NCBI GenBank assembly: GCA_947561715.1
Contig: OX387201.1
Coordinates: 439,001 to 503,000 of the forward strand
DNA: 64,000 bases
Direction of reading: 5' to 3'
DNA from: Ascidia mentula
Lineage: Eukaryota > Chordata > Ascidiacea > Phlebobranchia > Ascidiidae
The position numbers and the translations under genes are program-made. Below are positions 1 through 14,000 of the stretch, in pieces; positions within the stretch are counted from its first letter, which is position 1; each line of letters opens with the position of its first letter. The notes beneath the pieces were generated by a model. It saw nothing but the letters and a program-made list of their open reading frames with translations. It made no database searches and was not told where the DNA came from.

Positions 1-3000
1 GAGCAAATTACTCGTTATGAGGGTCGACTAAGAGGTAACTGTTTCAGCGCTTGGAAGAGTTGAAGCCTCTCTGTGAACTGTGATAATATGTCAATAATTC
101 AACAAAAAATAGGATGCAAAATGGCACTGAAATAATCATGGAGGTTATCGGACTGGTTTTGTTGTAAGAATCACTTTTAACCAAAACATTTTTTATCAGA
201 TATTGTGCAAGCTTACAAAAGCCTGCAAAAGGAGAAGGATGCATTGGAAGTCAGCATGAAAGCTTTGGCATCGGCTGCACCAGCAAGTTCAGATAAGAGC
301 AAAAAAACAGCATTTGAAAAATCAAAGGTAAGAGCAAATTCCTCTGGTTGCAAAATGTTTAAATCCATGACCATGAAATGACATTCGAAACTGTGAAAGC
401 TGATAGGAAGAATCGTTATATTTATGTTTACACGTTTGTCTTCCAGCAAGTCGTGTGTGTTTATACCAGTGAAACTTGCTAATATACTGCAGCTCTGTAT
501 GGTTGTGAGTTCAAATGTTGTGAGGTTGTGACTTTCTGTGAGCGGGGTTATTTTCATAGTCATCCGCTGTGTAACAGTCACAACTGGGCTTTAGTGTTAC
601 TCTTACCAACTTAGATTAATACAACTACTAAAGCATCGCCTAAAACGGATTCAGAATTCCATTTATTTCTAGATTTCTAAAGATGGCGAAGATGATTCTG
701 AAACAGATGAAAACACAGATAGTGATTCAAAAAGTGCTTCTGGTATATTTTTTTAAAAAGAATAAATTACAAAACACAGTTATTCTATATGTATGAACAA
801 GCAAACAACTTGTTTTTTTCTTTAATTTAAAAGTATTGTTTCCTTAAATTTAACAGGTTTTGTGTTTTCAAAAGTTTTGGCCTTCATCTGAGAAGTGGGT
901 GCTTGTTATCAAAAACATTATTCTCAAAGCAAATTTGGCTTTCCAAAAGAATTTCTAATTTTTACTTTATGTACAACCAAGGTTTTTGCTCAAATTTGAA
1001 ATGTTTGCATTAGCAGCGGAGGATGAAGTTGATTGCAGCAACATTGATGATGGAAGTTCACAAATTCAACATCTTCAGTCACAGATCTACACTCTTACTG
1101 CTTCTTTATCAACTGTTACTGAAGAAAAAGCAAAAATTGTGGCAACTTACCAAGCTGAGAAGAAGAAAAAAAAGGTTTATAATAATCTGAATTATTTTGT
1201 TCTGAAATCTTTTTTATTATAACTTTATTGAAATTAGGTTTACAAATTGTTATCAAGTCCATCCACCACATTTAGCATTACCAAAAACAAATATTTTCCA
1301 GCAAGACACAGAAGAACAAGTGAAACTGATGAGAGAAGAAAATGAAAATCTTGTCAAAAAAAGTCAGTTATTGGAGGAAGAATTAGACAAGGTAATATTT
1401 CAGATAGTATTTGTTATTTTATGCAAGTTATGTCTTTGTTTCCCTCCAATGACTTTTACTATCCCACAAAAAATTTCATCCAAAAATAGTGTATTTTCCT
1501 CATTGTGAATTATTTAAATCTTAAATAACCACTACATTTAAGGGTGGTTTATTACCCAGATTGGCAATCGCCCACTTTATCAACCAGTCAGTTACCCAGT
1601 TTTAAGAACATTTTACTCTAAACTTTTTCAGACTCGTGATAAAGTTCGGGGGCAACAAGCAGATCGTGAGCAAGAACAAGCGACTCACTCGATCATGTTA
1701 CGTGAAATACAGAGGATGTTGAACGATGAAAGGACAAAGAATGAAAACCTTGAAGCCGTGGTAAGATGCATAACGCGATGTCCTGGCCATCTTTTTCCGA
1801 AAGTTATTCGTTATCTGGTTGACCACTGGTCTAGAAATTAACTTCAATTAAGAAGTTTTAACCTTAAATGTGTTGCATGGAATGTAGTAAAATAATTCAT
1901 TAGTTTCTCTATGTTTAGGGTAACTAGGATGAATTCCAAAATCTTAGCATTTATGTCGGAAACTTTTTAAGATGGAATGCATGAGAGTAAATTTACTCCA
2001 AGCGAAACCAAACATTTCAAACCCTCCACTACAATCAGCTAATTTCTACTTAGATAAGGGAGCTTCAAAGTGCAGCCAAGTCGGCCGGACAGGATGCTCA
2101 GCAAACAGAGGATTATAAGTGGAGGGTTGGACAACTAGAAGATGAACTCCATGAGGTGAGGAAGAGACTCCATCTGGCTGAAACGGAGGCAAATACTCCC
2201 TCTCCCTTGCTTCTTCAACTCCAGGAGGAGATGGAAAAGATGAAGGTGTGTCTCCTGGGTTTTGTGGGAAAGATGGATATTTTGAGTGATTGCTGATGCG
2301 ATTTGTCTGATTACTTGGACTTTTGAGCCACTTATACATAAATACACATAAAAGTTCTTGTTTGTTAATTTTCGTGTGAGATTTCTTTGGCTGTTTGGAG
2401 ATGCTTTATTACACAATGGTTATTTTAGTAAAAAGGGCTTGATATTGGCAGATGTAGCTGTTGTTGTTCATGTAATGTTTGTGGTCAAATTTAGCGTGAA
2501 CACAAGCTTCAACTTGATATGGAGCGCCACCATGTGGAGGAAGTTGAGAAGCGGGAGCGACAGATTGCGAAAAATGAGGAGGAAAGAGTGGCCGACCTTG
2601 AAAACAGATTAGTTCAAATATCGAACAAACTTGGGTTGTATGACGGATCAAGGCAGAAAGACCAGCTGTCAATACAGTAGGAAATTGTTGTTTTTTGTAC
2701 AACTGTTTTTTATTCTGAAGAAAATTTTTGTAATGTCATTCTGTTTGTGAGTGATTAATTGAATTGCACAAAATAGTGTTGCAATAATTTATTACTTTAA
2801 ATATAATTACTTTGCTTATGTTATCATTGCCTCATACTCTTTTAAAGTCCAGCACCTTTTAAAACTGGTCGAAATTGTGTGAAGTATTTGAATGTTTGGA
2901 TTAATTTTTCCTCCACAGAAAACTCAAAGACAGAATTTCGCAACTTGATGTTGAGAATACTCTTCTCACGAAACAACTGGAAGCATTCAAAGTGAAGAAG

Positions 3001-6000
3001 GAAGACTTGAGTTTGTCGTCATTGAAAGCAAAACTGGAGGAAGCTTTGGATATTGACGGACTCAAGGAACAGCTGATCAGATATCAACAACTTTTGAAAG
3101 AAGCTGCATCGAAAAGCAACGAGCCAGTTGATCTATCAGGTAAGTCTTTACAATGTTGATATATCTTGTATTTTGTACAGTGTTATTTCTGCTGGTCAAA
3201 AATACTGATCTGCATATCTTTCCACTGTTCTATTTTCTGCAGCATTCTTTTTGCTTTCTAAGATAAAATTTGCTACCATATCAATTTATTTTGTCATTTG
3301 TAGTTAAACCAACCAAAACTCTACATAATTTAATGCTTTTCTAGTTGATGTAATTTTTTGGTTGGATTTGTAATGTAAACTGGACTATTTGTTGTCGAAT
3401 TGTCAGTTATTTTCATGAAGATTATTTTCTTTAAGTTTTGTTTGGGTTTCACACAGATGTGGTGATGTCATTTCGTTCTGACATGGAGGATTACCAACAA
3501 CTTTATCTTGAATCTCAGCAGGAACTTCTTCAGTTAAAGGAGGAGTTTGAGAGATACAAGGTTAAGTCCACATACATTTAACTGTAACGTGCACTTAGTG
3601 CGTTAGCTGGAATTAAACCTTAAACACTCAGGACAGAAATTATAAAAATTTTGAGTTGTGTCGGTCGATGGGCTGAGTAAAAGTGGACAAAGTGTTTAAA
3701 CTTCAGTCAATATGCACACAAATCATGGCTGTTGTTAGGAAAATATATTTCACCCCATAGGCATCATCAGTTCAGTTAATGAACTATCTATTTACAATAA
3801 TTAACAATAACACTATAGTTTATACTGAACACTGGTGGATCAAATTGGAAGCCCAGCTGTCCAACAGCAAGTCGAAATGCTCCTATAGTTATAATAAAGC
3901 AGGAACCATGATTGTGTCCAATATATTAAATGGAAATAGTAACTTGTGTATGAAAGGATGCTGCATGGCGTAAAATGTATTTGTGTTGTTGTCGCAATGT
4001 TTAAAAGCTCTTGTTTACTGATTAAAATATATTCAGGCATCTCCACAATTTCCATGATATCCTGTGCACTTGCCGCAAGAAAGCACTTGACAATTTGTAT
4101 TAGTTTTTCTCTCTATTCCTAGTTTTTTGCATTTCTACTGAGAATTGGTTTACCCCAATGACATGAGAAACGTTTTGTGATTTGAACACAGGCAAGAGCG
4201 CAAAATGTGCTGAAGAATATGAAAGGAAACCAGTCCTCATCAGCAGGAGGATGCAACAGAGAGCAAGAGGAGTTGAAGAGACAACTCCAGGAAGTGAGGG
4301 AGCGTCACTTTCATCTTAGAGCAACTTGTGATGACTTGCAGGAAAAATGTTCCCAGCTTGTACGTTCCCATAGAAATATTACACGATATCCTCAGATGTT
4401 TTTGTTGTAAAACACGAACACGAAATTTCAGACATTAGACCACAAGAGGGAGATGGAAAAACAGACGGCTGTCCATCGGGCGGAGCTAGAGAGTCAGGAG
4501 GAGAAACACAACCGGAGAGTTAGTGAAGTGGAACGAGAAGTCCGATCTCAAAGGGAGCGAACAGTTGCAATGTTGGCGGACAAAGACAAGGAAATTCGCC
4601 ATTTAAAGGCGTACACGTCGGCTTTCAGCAGGTTTGCTCTTAAAGGGTGTTGGTTCGAATCCCGACCGGTGCATGGACTTAACTATATAGCCCTCCGCGT
4701 TGCGAAATGTGTTGCTTTCCGTTTATTTGATGTAAATTTTTGGATAATTTTAGTGAGTATGGTCACGTGCCTGAGTATGTGGAACGTCGGTCAAGCGGAA
4801 CCGATGACGTACAAGACCCTACGGAGGAATCTGTTTCGGAAATTATGAATAAGGTAATCTATGATTGACAGCTGCAGACAGGGTTTCAACCTGTAAGGTC
4901 TCATCAGTGCAACTGTTGACTGTGGCACTGTGCTAGCTGGTAGACTAGCAGGCACACAGATTTCCACTTTGTGGTACCTTTCGGTCAACGTCGTTCCGTT
5001 GGGTGCCAAAACTAGGGACCAAACAACAGAGACGAACCACTGTGGAGCGCACTATAAATAACCAAGCGTGTTGGTGACAGTGTAAACCCCAGTGCCACAG
5101 TTAACAGCTGCACTGATGAGACCTTACAGGTTGAAACAGTGTGTACACCCTGTCTGCAGCAGTCAATTATGATTATGGCTTTTTTGCACATATATGTATC
5201 TATGCGTTTCACGGCGTACTACATTTGTTGCGGTTGGTACGCGCACGTTGCCATGCCAACCGCCTAAAACTGATAGCTGGTGCGATTATAATTTCTCTTT
5301 CTTTCGGCAATTTACGTCATGATAGCGTAAAATAACCCACTGGTGGTTCCCCAGGGCAGTGTGAGTGACAGGAGCATGATCCATTACGCGGAACAACTCG
5401 CCAGGAAGGATGTGACGATCAACAGCATCCGGAAACACCGGAAGCAACTCGAACTCCAAGTTCGCCAACTCCAGGACGCGAACATCATGAAGTAAGAAAA
5501 AAACACACGGTTCAGCGGTCGCTAGATATGAAACGAAGCGAAATATATTTCACACTTGACTGACTCCACTTCATACCTGTGCATTGCTTACATCTCGCAA
5601 CTTCGCAACATGTGTACAAATGTCCGCTGTTTCTGTCACAGACACGTGATGATGCCTTGCCTCACGTGGGACCAACCTAGTTTATTTAAAATATTTGCCG
5701 TAAATTTGCGTTTGTCTCTTACGTCACACCTGATAACCATGACGATATCAGTGTTTTATGTTTGTAGAGATGAGCGAAATGCCCAGGAAGTTGCCAGACT
5801 GAAGGAAACTATGATGGAATATGAACGAAAGACGTAAGTTTGTGTGAAATATTGATCCAGTCAAGATGGTAAATCCCCAGAATCTCGATCCACGCTCATC
5901 TCAACCCCTGTCCTTTCTGCAGGCTTCGGGAGAGCGCCAACATGGAATATTTGAAGAATATTTTCTTCCAATATCTGACCTCCCCCGACCAACAAGCGCG

Positions 6001-6082
6001 ACAGAGGATCCTGCTCGCCATTACCACAATCCTACAGTTCAGTCCGGATGAATCACGCCGCGCTGGCGTCAAAACGCGTTAG
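1..6082 (+). CDS. GCC1: GRIP and coiled-coil golgin GCC1 (GCC88), 5' partial
   Basis: Trans-Golgi tethering golgin; in the family the C-terminal GRIP domain docks on ARL1-GTP and the coiled coil captures endosome-derived carriers. Sixteen exons join in frame to 712 codons plus stop: 1-34, 200-327, 673-742, 1017-1174, 1302-1391, 1632-1760, 2054-2245, 2495-2676, 2919-3139, 3457-3560, 4192-4359, 4432-4631, 4754-4853, 5355-5491, 5768-5833, 5923-6082. The start (RLRDIVQAYKSLQKEKDALE) matches the human GCC1 N-terminal region after about 30 residues, so the true start lies left of the window. The acidic serine-rich linker and heptad-rich rod are present. The last exon carries the GRIP domain (EYLKNIFFQYL, then ILLAITTILQFSPDE) with its key tyrosine. 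All introns are GT-AG. Identity is strong; single exon borders are inferred. Confidence 0.93.
4863..5167. repeat. Foldback/MITE-like inverted repeat in a GCC1 intron
   Basis: Left arm 4863-4930 is largely the reverse complement of right arm 5090-5167; both carry GCTGCAGACAGGGT and AAGGTCTCATCAGTGCA type motifs. About 160 bp lie between the arms. Related pieces occur elsewhere in the window (see 26388, 28285, 28756, 30476, 61986). No protein is encoded. A non-autonomous DNA transposon is the best reading; no clean target duplication was identified. Confidence 0.6.
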
Positions 6083-8633
6083 TGCGCATGTGCGAACACG
6101 TCATAGTGTCCTATGACGTCATATTTTTCAAATATCGGGTATTTGCAATATTGGGTGAAATTATTCGGATATTGTTACGACATAGTGAAGGGTCAAGCGG
6201 AATCGCTGGTGGTACTTCCGTAGCGGAAGCGATGTGGCGCTGGAATATCTACCTTGTTACGTCATAAAAAACAAATTTTTGTCTGATATATCCCAAAATA
6301 TTAAGGTTTGATTGAGATTTCTTCAGCTGACAACAGTTGATTCGCCAATCGTGGTTCATGATAAACAAAACCGAGGGCTTCCACCCACCCAATCATCCGA
6401 ATTTGTGTTTTTATATTATTGAAAACTTTGTCTTGTGACGAATCGTTGTGACGCACCATGTGTTTGGGGGCGGCCCCTATTGCCTAAATATGACGCAGAA
6501 TGATAAAACTTCATGTTTTGATCGAATTCAGTTTCTTTACTTGGTCGTGGAAAGAGTCCAATCCCAAACATCATGGTCTGTGGTTTTATATCTTATCTGT
6601 GGCAACGTTTTTAAGATAAAACCTGCATTGTCTCCTTTACCAACTGCCTGGTTTGTTGAAACAATTTGAAGGCGTCGTAACTTATGTATGGGGTTAGTTA
6701 TCTTAAAAGGAAAAATATGTGTTTTTGATGCAGAATATGTATTTGTCGGGTTGGGAAATATAGCCACGTGGGAAGTTGTCCTGAAAGCAGGTTTTGAAAA
6801 CTATTATGTAGAGGATAAATCTCTGAAAGAAAATCTGAACTCCTTTTCTGCAAAATTTGTCAACGCTTTTCATTCAAACTTCAAACCACACTAAACAGAA
6901 AATCCTGAATCCGTTGTGTTTATCCAACTGGGAAATGTGACTGCACTGGCACCACTAGTTGCTATATGACGTGTTTACAACTATTATGACGACGGATTGA
7001 GTTAGAAAAGGGAAGTTCCCAACCACAAACCTCAACATTATCGAAAATACATGCATGAAAACACTTCTATTTTCTTAAACAAAAGACACCACAACACGAA
7101 AGTCTATCTGTATTACTGAAAAGAAAAGTCATCAAGAGGTCAAGAAGCTGCGAACACGGAAAATGACAAAATCTTTGTTTCTTACTTTTTATGTCGTTAC
7201 ATCAGTGTCAGCTCATACAAAAATCTTATCCATGAAATCGACATCAGCAGAGCAACTGCACCGGATCGTTGCCAAGCGACCCACAGAAAGTAAATCTGAA
7301 ATTTCTTCAAACTTCGTGTAAACATATTTTAACGTCGTCTCTATGACCACCATCTTTTGGTCGTGTATACGTCATGGCATTTCTTCTGGGCCACGCAGCT
7401 TTACGAAACGTTAATTCGCCGGGTATAGCAGAGAGGGCATCTCCCCAATTCCGGACATTTCGGCAATATTTGTCATTTGTCCGGACGCAAATTCGTCGCA
7501 AAACAACATTTTCTGCGAAAAGCAACAAACTGCCATTGTTTAGATTCACAAACCAGCGATCAACATTCACACAAAGGAACACAATGTTTGTTGTTAGGCT
7601 TTGCATTTTTTTTAACTCGGTATTTTTTCTTGCGTTTCACTTAACCCGCTTTACTATGGAAAGAAAAGTTTGTAACTGAGGGTGACTGACAAACTATTGA
7701 GTTGATTGTTGGCAATGTTTTCCCACCGTGTTCATGTGCTTCCAGTTAATACGTATAACTGCGCCTGCATAAATTCGCTGCCTGCCTTCCCATGAAGTAT
7801 TTCCGTTAATAGCAGTTGGATTGCAAGGTTAAGTTTTAAGAGAAATTGTCATGTATTCGATTCGCAAGCAAACATTATTTCGACTCGCTAACCAACTATT
7901 TAGCTTACACTGCTCAAATGCATTCTTACAGTGGAATTAACTTTTTGTAAAGTAAGTCGGAGGTTTTATTTTTTAAATCCTACAACTCTAAAAATGTAAA
8001 TGAACAAATTTCCGAAGTCTGCAACTTAACCCGCCTTAGTTTTTATCGCCACCATGTGACTGAATAATTGTAACGCTTCAGTTAGTATCGTATGCTAATG
8101 AGCGATGTACTATTTATTTATCCAAGTCAGTTTAAACGTTACAGACAACAGATCAATCGCGTGTTGAAAGTACATGGTATATTTTTTGGAAAAATATTTT
8201 TAACATTTTTATCCCCTACCAGAACAAAACACACATGGTTGGTTCTCGAACGCACTTGATTGTTACGTAACGAGACGAGACCTTTTATTTTGATGATTCC
8301 TCTCGAAGCTCGCGTTGTTTGGAGGTGGACGTGTGAGGTCATAATACAACTTGTAAATACTGGAATTTGCAATCCGTTAAAATATCAGTAATCTGTGCTT
8401 TTATTTTGGCTGCAGATGACCTCAATCATCTCAGAGCATCGCGTTATTAAAACTTTACTGAATCTTTACTTGAACCAATCTAACATGGCGGGCTGTTATT
8501 CAACAGAAACTGATAATGGTTGTTGGATTGTCTGTTTGAACGATATTTGTAATCTTTGCACAGAAATACGAGGAGGACTCGACGTTTGCTGTGTATTTAC
8601 TAGATGGCGCTATTGGACATATTTATCCTATGA
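6083..8633. other. Intergenic region after GCC1
   Basis: I see no gene I can support here. Several short frames exist (for example 7374-7679 on + and 7307-7606 on -), but they overlap on opposite strands and show no splice context or family motif. Two sites resemble CRE or related elements (TGACGTCA at 6114). It probably holds the GCC1 3' UTR near its left end. Confidence 0.4.
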
Positions 8634-8716
8634 CCGGGTCCACACTCACGCTCTGCGCCGGCGGATTCTTTGTTTGTTTCATTATACGCCGGCGCAAAGC
8701 GTGAGTGTGGACCCGG
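8634..8716. repeat. Perfectly formed foldback element, copy 1
   Basis: Two 30-bp arms (8634-8663 and 8687-8716) are reverse complements with a single mismatch, around a 23-bp loop. The arms contain GGGTCCACACTCACGC and GCGCCGGCG. A longer relative with the same arms lies at 40479-40614. GC-rich arms in AT-rich DNA make a very stable hairpin. Confidence 0.8.
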
Positions 8717-8790
8717 CCTTAAATGGCGGAACGCGTGATTAAGTTAATTATTAAGCGTCATTCCATACACCGAATTCACATTAGTTTCAG

Positions 8791-9408
8791 ATTGACGCTG
8801 AAATGAAAGATACGATTGGATTTTGTTATGCTGGGGAGGTGTTTGTTGAACTGGACAACCAACTAACCAACGATCAACACGTTTACAAAGTTAAATATCA
8901 CCCGTCGAATTCCAACGGCTTTCGCCAAATTGTTGGGCTTAGTCTACTCTCAGAAGTCAGTTTTCAATTTTAAAACTGTTGGCAACATTTGTGTTTTGCA
9001 GCATTTTTCTTTATACTGTGGTCAGCATGTAATTTTTTTGTTGGCCTGAACGGAAAACGAACTTGTGTTTTTTACTCAAGCACGAAAGGAAAAAAACAAT
9101 AGCAGTAAGTTACCTTAAGTATGTTGTATTCTTGTTCAGGTTATAATGTGAATATCTTCGTTATTTTGTCGAAATACGAAATGTTTGTGGAAAGGCGATT
9201 GTTGTACGATGGTGAAATACTTTTAAACCACCCCAGAAAAAACTTAACGAAAGTTTTAAAAGTAAACTACTCTTACTGGATGGGGACAAAGAGTTATAAC
9301 ACGAGCAGTGTTTCGACCTGTGACGTCACAAGGTACTACACACTAAATGACGTCACTCGCGACCTGTACCGCACAGAGGTGTCATATTGTTTTGCAAGAG
9401 ATGTATAA
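8791..9408 (+). CDS. Orphan exon candidates, function unknown
   Basis: Two open stretches look more protein-like than neighbouring noise. The first, from a TTTCAG acceptor at 8790 to a stop at 8971-8973, encodes about 60 residues. The second, open from 9121 (acceptor-like TTGTTCAG ending at 9139) to the stop at 9406-9408, encodes up to 95 residues rich in Y, V, T and N. I could not find a frame-preserving donor that joins them, and I recognise no domain. They could be fragments of a decayed gene or chance frames. Confidence 0.22.
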
Positions 9409-11069
9409 TAACACGCTACGTACATCTATACTGCTATTTTTTTGCTGCCAAGCTAATTAATCAGAATTCCAAAGTTATTTATTTGAAACCGACGTTTCGT
9501 CTACTATCCGGTGAGACTTCCTCAGGGTTATGTCACAACGATAATGCATCAAGCGCATAAACACAAAAACCGCAAGAAAAACGTAAGAAAAACAAAAGAA
9601 AAAAGGGAACGGATAACATTGGCACCGCTTGTGTCGCTACGTGACCAGGTGTGTAGCGGGGCGTAACACTTACAACAAGTTGTTGTAAACCGCTGGAAAA
9701 TACACACATTGCTCCTTGTCATTTACACAATGATTGTTCTTGTGAATGTGGAGCGTCACCAGTAACAGACGTTTCGTTTGGTTCATCCCCATGGAGAATG
9801 AATGACAAATCTCCATTCTTTTTTTCTCTTTTTGGGAAAATCCAAATCCTTTTAGCTTAGATAGGATCAAAAATCGCTGATGTTAGGCCTAATTTGACGT
9901 GACCTTCGATAAATCTAAACTACCAGTTTTTACATTAAAGATGGCTCCAAAAAGCGATAAAATATTTTCCTGATTTTCCCTGCAATTTACTCGTGTTAAT
10001 TCTCACCCTCACCAACACCCTGCACCATAAAACACTGCCAACTCTACAACCACTAATGTTTGATTACTTGAAACTGAGTAATAAACAAAAAACTCAAAAT
10101 TTATACCATCATTATATCTGTAGGACTACATTTGTCGTCTTAGTCTATCTTTTTACTGCTTCTGTGATATTTTGAGGAATGTTTCAGAACTGTTCGTTCA
10201 AGAACACAAAGCAGGTCGTAATTTCCCTGCTTGACGTCGACGATCTTCGCTAAACGATATTATCATTGCAACGATAAGTACTACATGTAACCGGCGTTAT
10301 ACTTTTACTTAGTGATATTCGGCAGTTACAATGTTCTTCCGTGAACCTCAAGGTTAGCTTTTGATTAAAAAACATTTCTTTTCTAACTTTCTTCTCTTAT
10401 TGAATTATTTCCGTATTTGTTTATGTACAATTTTATTCCTACCAAGTGCCGTTTTACAAAACACAAGACAGGCAAAGTTAAACTTCAATCTTGTTTAAAT
10501 GAACAGTAGAATGGCAAGGATTAACTTGCACAAAAGCGAACGATGGTCAGAGACAAAATAACAGTGAAAGTCGGGTGTGTGAACTCAAACACAAACATTA
10601 AGGGTGAAGACAAGTTTGCATTTGCCTGGTCAGACTTGACGGAAATCGACAAATAAACAATGATACACACCAAAGCAATCGGCAAGGCAATAATGACGCA
10701 ATTATGTCACAAGTTGTATTGTAAACTGTATATTTGTTGCATCTTTGTTCATCACAATTGTCTTATCCCAATGTGTTAATCTCGAAAAGTCGTTATTTTA
10801 GAAAATCAATAAGATAATTATAACGTGACCAGGCTGTTTGTTAAACAAAACCTTCTGAAACAAAGAAAAAAAACACTCTTTCACAGCATGCGATATGTTG
10901 CTTATAAAGAAAAACAAAGTGTGTGTTTCACAATAAAACTAAAATGATAAAATAATGGTTGAATTGTAAATCTCTTGAAACTCCAATTCAATCAACAATC
11001 TCAATCACTCTGCCACCATCCTGCTTAGCACGGGGGTTGTATCTAACACTTAAATCAGACAAACGACTC
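9409..11069. other. Intergenic spacer between orphan exons and receptor 1
   Basis: AT-rich DNA with no supported gene or repeat. It should contain the 3' UTR of the minus-strand receptor that ends at 11070; several AATAAA-like motifs read on the minus strand are possible, but I do not single one out. Confidence 0.4.
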
Positions 11070-14000
11070 TTATTTTTTTGTTGATATTTTGGAAACGAGA
11101 CATTCCTTCATCTTCGACAATCGCTTTTCCAGTGCTTTTGAGTAGAGCAAGGGGTTAAGGGCGCTGTTGATTGGAAGCAACAGACAAGCACTCAACACAT
11201 AAGCGTCTCCTGGCATCTTCACTCCTCCAACACTCAAAAATCCCATCACACAAATTGGAATCCAGCAACAAAAGTCGGTCAAAATCAACCTGGTGATTCT
11301 CTTCTGCATCTTGGAGCTGACATCAGTGCTTCTGGATCCTTTCATGCGGTTGCTTCGCTTGTAAATAAGAAAATAAGCAACCACCATGTAGATGAACAGG
11401 ATGAAGTTGATTGTGATGAGGAATGTTGAATATTCCCAAGCAAACTCATTGGTAGTTGCAAACAAACGTGGCATACAGACGCTCGTTTCACCATAATATC
11501 CAAACTCTCCCTTGATAGAGTTACGTGGAAAAGCGTTTTCAATTGTACGTTCAACATCGTACCAAGACTCTGGCTCTGATGTTGAAATTCTTTGTGCAAG
11601 TAACGACATGTTTTCTCTTGACACAAAATCTGTTTCATAAAAGTTATTTGGGAACCAAACATCAGCAACAAAGTACTCGGAAGTTGCGTTGAGCAAAGGA
11701 ACGGTTGCCAACAAAATAGCCAACATCCAACAAGACAATTCAGCAATCACAGTTTTAGTAACACTGACATTTCGCATGAGGAAAGGTTTAAAGGTCGATA
11801 TCAGGCGAAATGTGGTCATAGCTGTCATAGTGAAAGCTGATGCTTCTGATGATACAACTGCAAGTGCTCCAAGTCCTGAACACAAGCTACTTGATCTCCA
11901 TTCTTTATCAAATAAACAATAAGATCCAGACAATCTAGTCGCTTGTATTATGATTGCCAGCAGATAAACTCCCATGAGAAGGTCAGACACGCAGAGGTTG
12001 AGAATAAAAACGCTTGTATTAATAAACAAATTCTGATCTTTATTAACTTTAATCAAGTCACGTGTGGTTGTAACAAATACAAACGAATTCCCTCCCAGTG
12101 CTAAGATGCCTGTCACCCAGAAGATACCTCGATAAACTGGGTTTGCGATCATTTCGTTGACGTCTGCGAATGCGTTTCCAGCCAAATTAACACATTCGTC
12201 ACTTCCGTCTGAGCAGTCATTAATTCCGTTCTGTACAACTTTCATTTCAACAGACAAAGGTTGTTCATTGGTGCAATAAAACCTGGCATATTCACAACGA
12301 CACCTGCTTTCATCAGATGCGTCATCACAGTCGATTATTCCGTCACAAACATGATTTCTATCTATGGAAATCTTTCCTTTACTTCTGCAGTAGAAGCGGG
12401 TATTGTTACAAAGTTCCATAAATTCGTCTGATTCATCGTCGCAATCAATTATTCCATTACAGACTCTTTGCTTTTCTATGTTAATTTCTCCATTATTGAA
12501 ACATTTAAACCTGTTCGGACAAAAACGTTCTCCTAAGACGCGCAAAATATCATGGACTGATCCATCACACCACATGGGATAGTAATTCCTAGTTGAAGTT
12601 ATACCCATAAATGCTGCTAACAATTTAAACCACATTTTCATTGCTAAAACGCAAAGAGATTCTTTTCTCGAACTAGTTTCTGTGAAGATGTTGTCATCTG
12701 CTACACATTCACTTTGCACTGATGTATTTTGTGTCCCAGCAGTTGAACAGTATTTTGTGTTAGTTTGGTTGACACATTGTACACTTGTGTTACACAACAC
12801 CTTATCTTGGTCCACACAGGTAGAACTGTCCTTGCAGTGCATTTGGTTCTGTGGACAATCTCCTTGTATATCGCGACACAATGTTTGATTTTCACACAAA
12901 CATTCATCTGACATATCAAAGCAATCCACTACACCGTCACAAACTTGCTTGCTTGAAACTATCAGCTTTCTGTCCAAACACTGGAAACATCTAAACTCTC
13001 CATTGACGAAACAAATATCAGAACTGTCAGAACATTGAGCCACTGAATCGTAGACGTTGGTTTGAGGTAAAACACAAACACCTTTTCTTGATGATCCAGA
13101 ACATTTAAACCCAAACCCATGTTGAATTTCGTCACTTTTGTCCTTGCAGCCATCAATAGCTTGCCCGTCACAAAAATATTCTGCTGCAATAAGTTGTTGA
13201 TTTTCACAGAAAAATAAATTTTCGCAGGATTTGCTGCATGTTGAAGTTGTACAAACCACTTTATCAACTTCACAATTATTAACATCAGTAGCGCACGTTT
13301 TACTAACAACTTCATTGTTGCACGTATATGGATCAGTTGTATGTATGAAATATCTGGCTTCCTTTTCACTTGGACAAGTTACAGCAACTACATGACAAGA
13401 TTGACATGTGATGTTAGAAACTGAGCAATCTTCGTCACTTCCATCAACGCAATCTACGAAGTTGTCATTTATCCAGCTAAAAGGTATACATCTACCGTCT
13501 GGTAAGCATTGTTTGTTATTTGGATTACATGGACATCTGGCGTAAGTACCAGAACAATTGCAAGTATAATGTGTCTCATCACTTCCATCAATACAGTCAG
13601 GTTTTCCGTCACACAACAAAGATCGATCAATGCAATTTAAATCCTTTCCCATGCACTGTTTCAATCCAACACAAGGACATTCAAACTTATCCGCTGGACA
13701 TGTGCAGTTAACCTCGTCACTACCATCTACGCAGTCGTTCCTTCCATCGCATTGCCAATATTTATTGATGCAACCCCTCCCTGACGTACATTTATTAGTT
13801 TTGTAACATGAACACTCAAACTCATGCGCTGGACATGTGCAGTTCACCTCATCACTCCAATCTCCACAGTCATTCCATCCATTGCATTGCCAAGATTTAC
13901 TGATGCAACCCCACCCTGACGCACAGTTGTTAGTTTTGTAACATGGACACTCAAACTTATCCGCTGGACATGTGCAGTTAACCTCATCACTACCATCTAC

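Noticed and set aside
4645-4675. tRNA-like B box GGTTCGAATCC in a GCC1 intron
   Set aside because: No matching A box upstream, no acceptor stem, and the T stem does not pair well.
7307-7679. Overlapping frames of about 100 codons on both strands
   Set aside because: Mutually antisense and unsupported by splice sites or motifs; likely chance.
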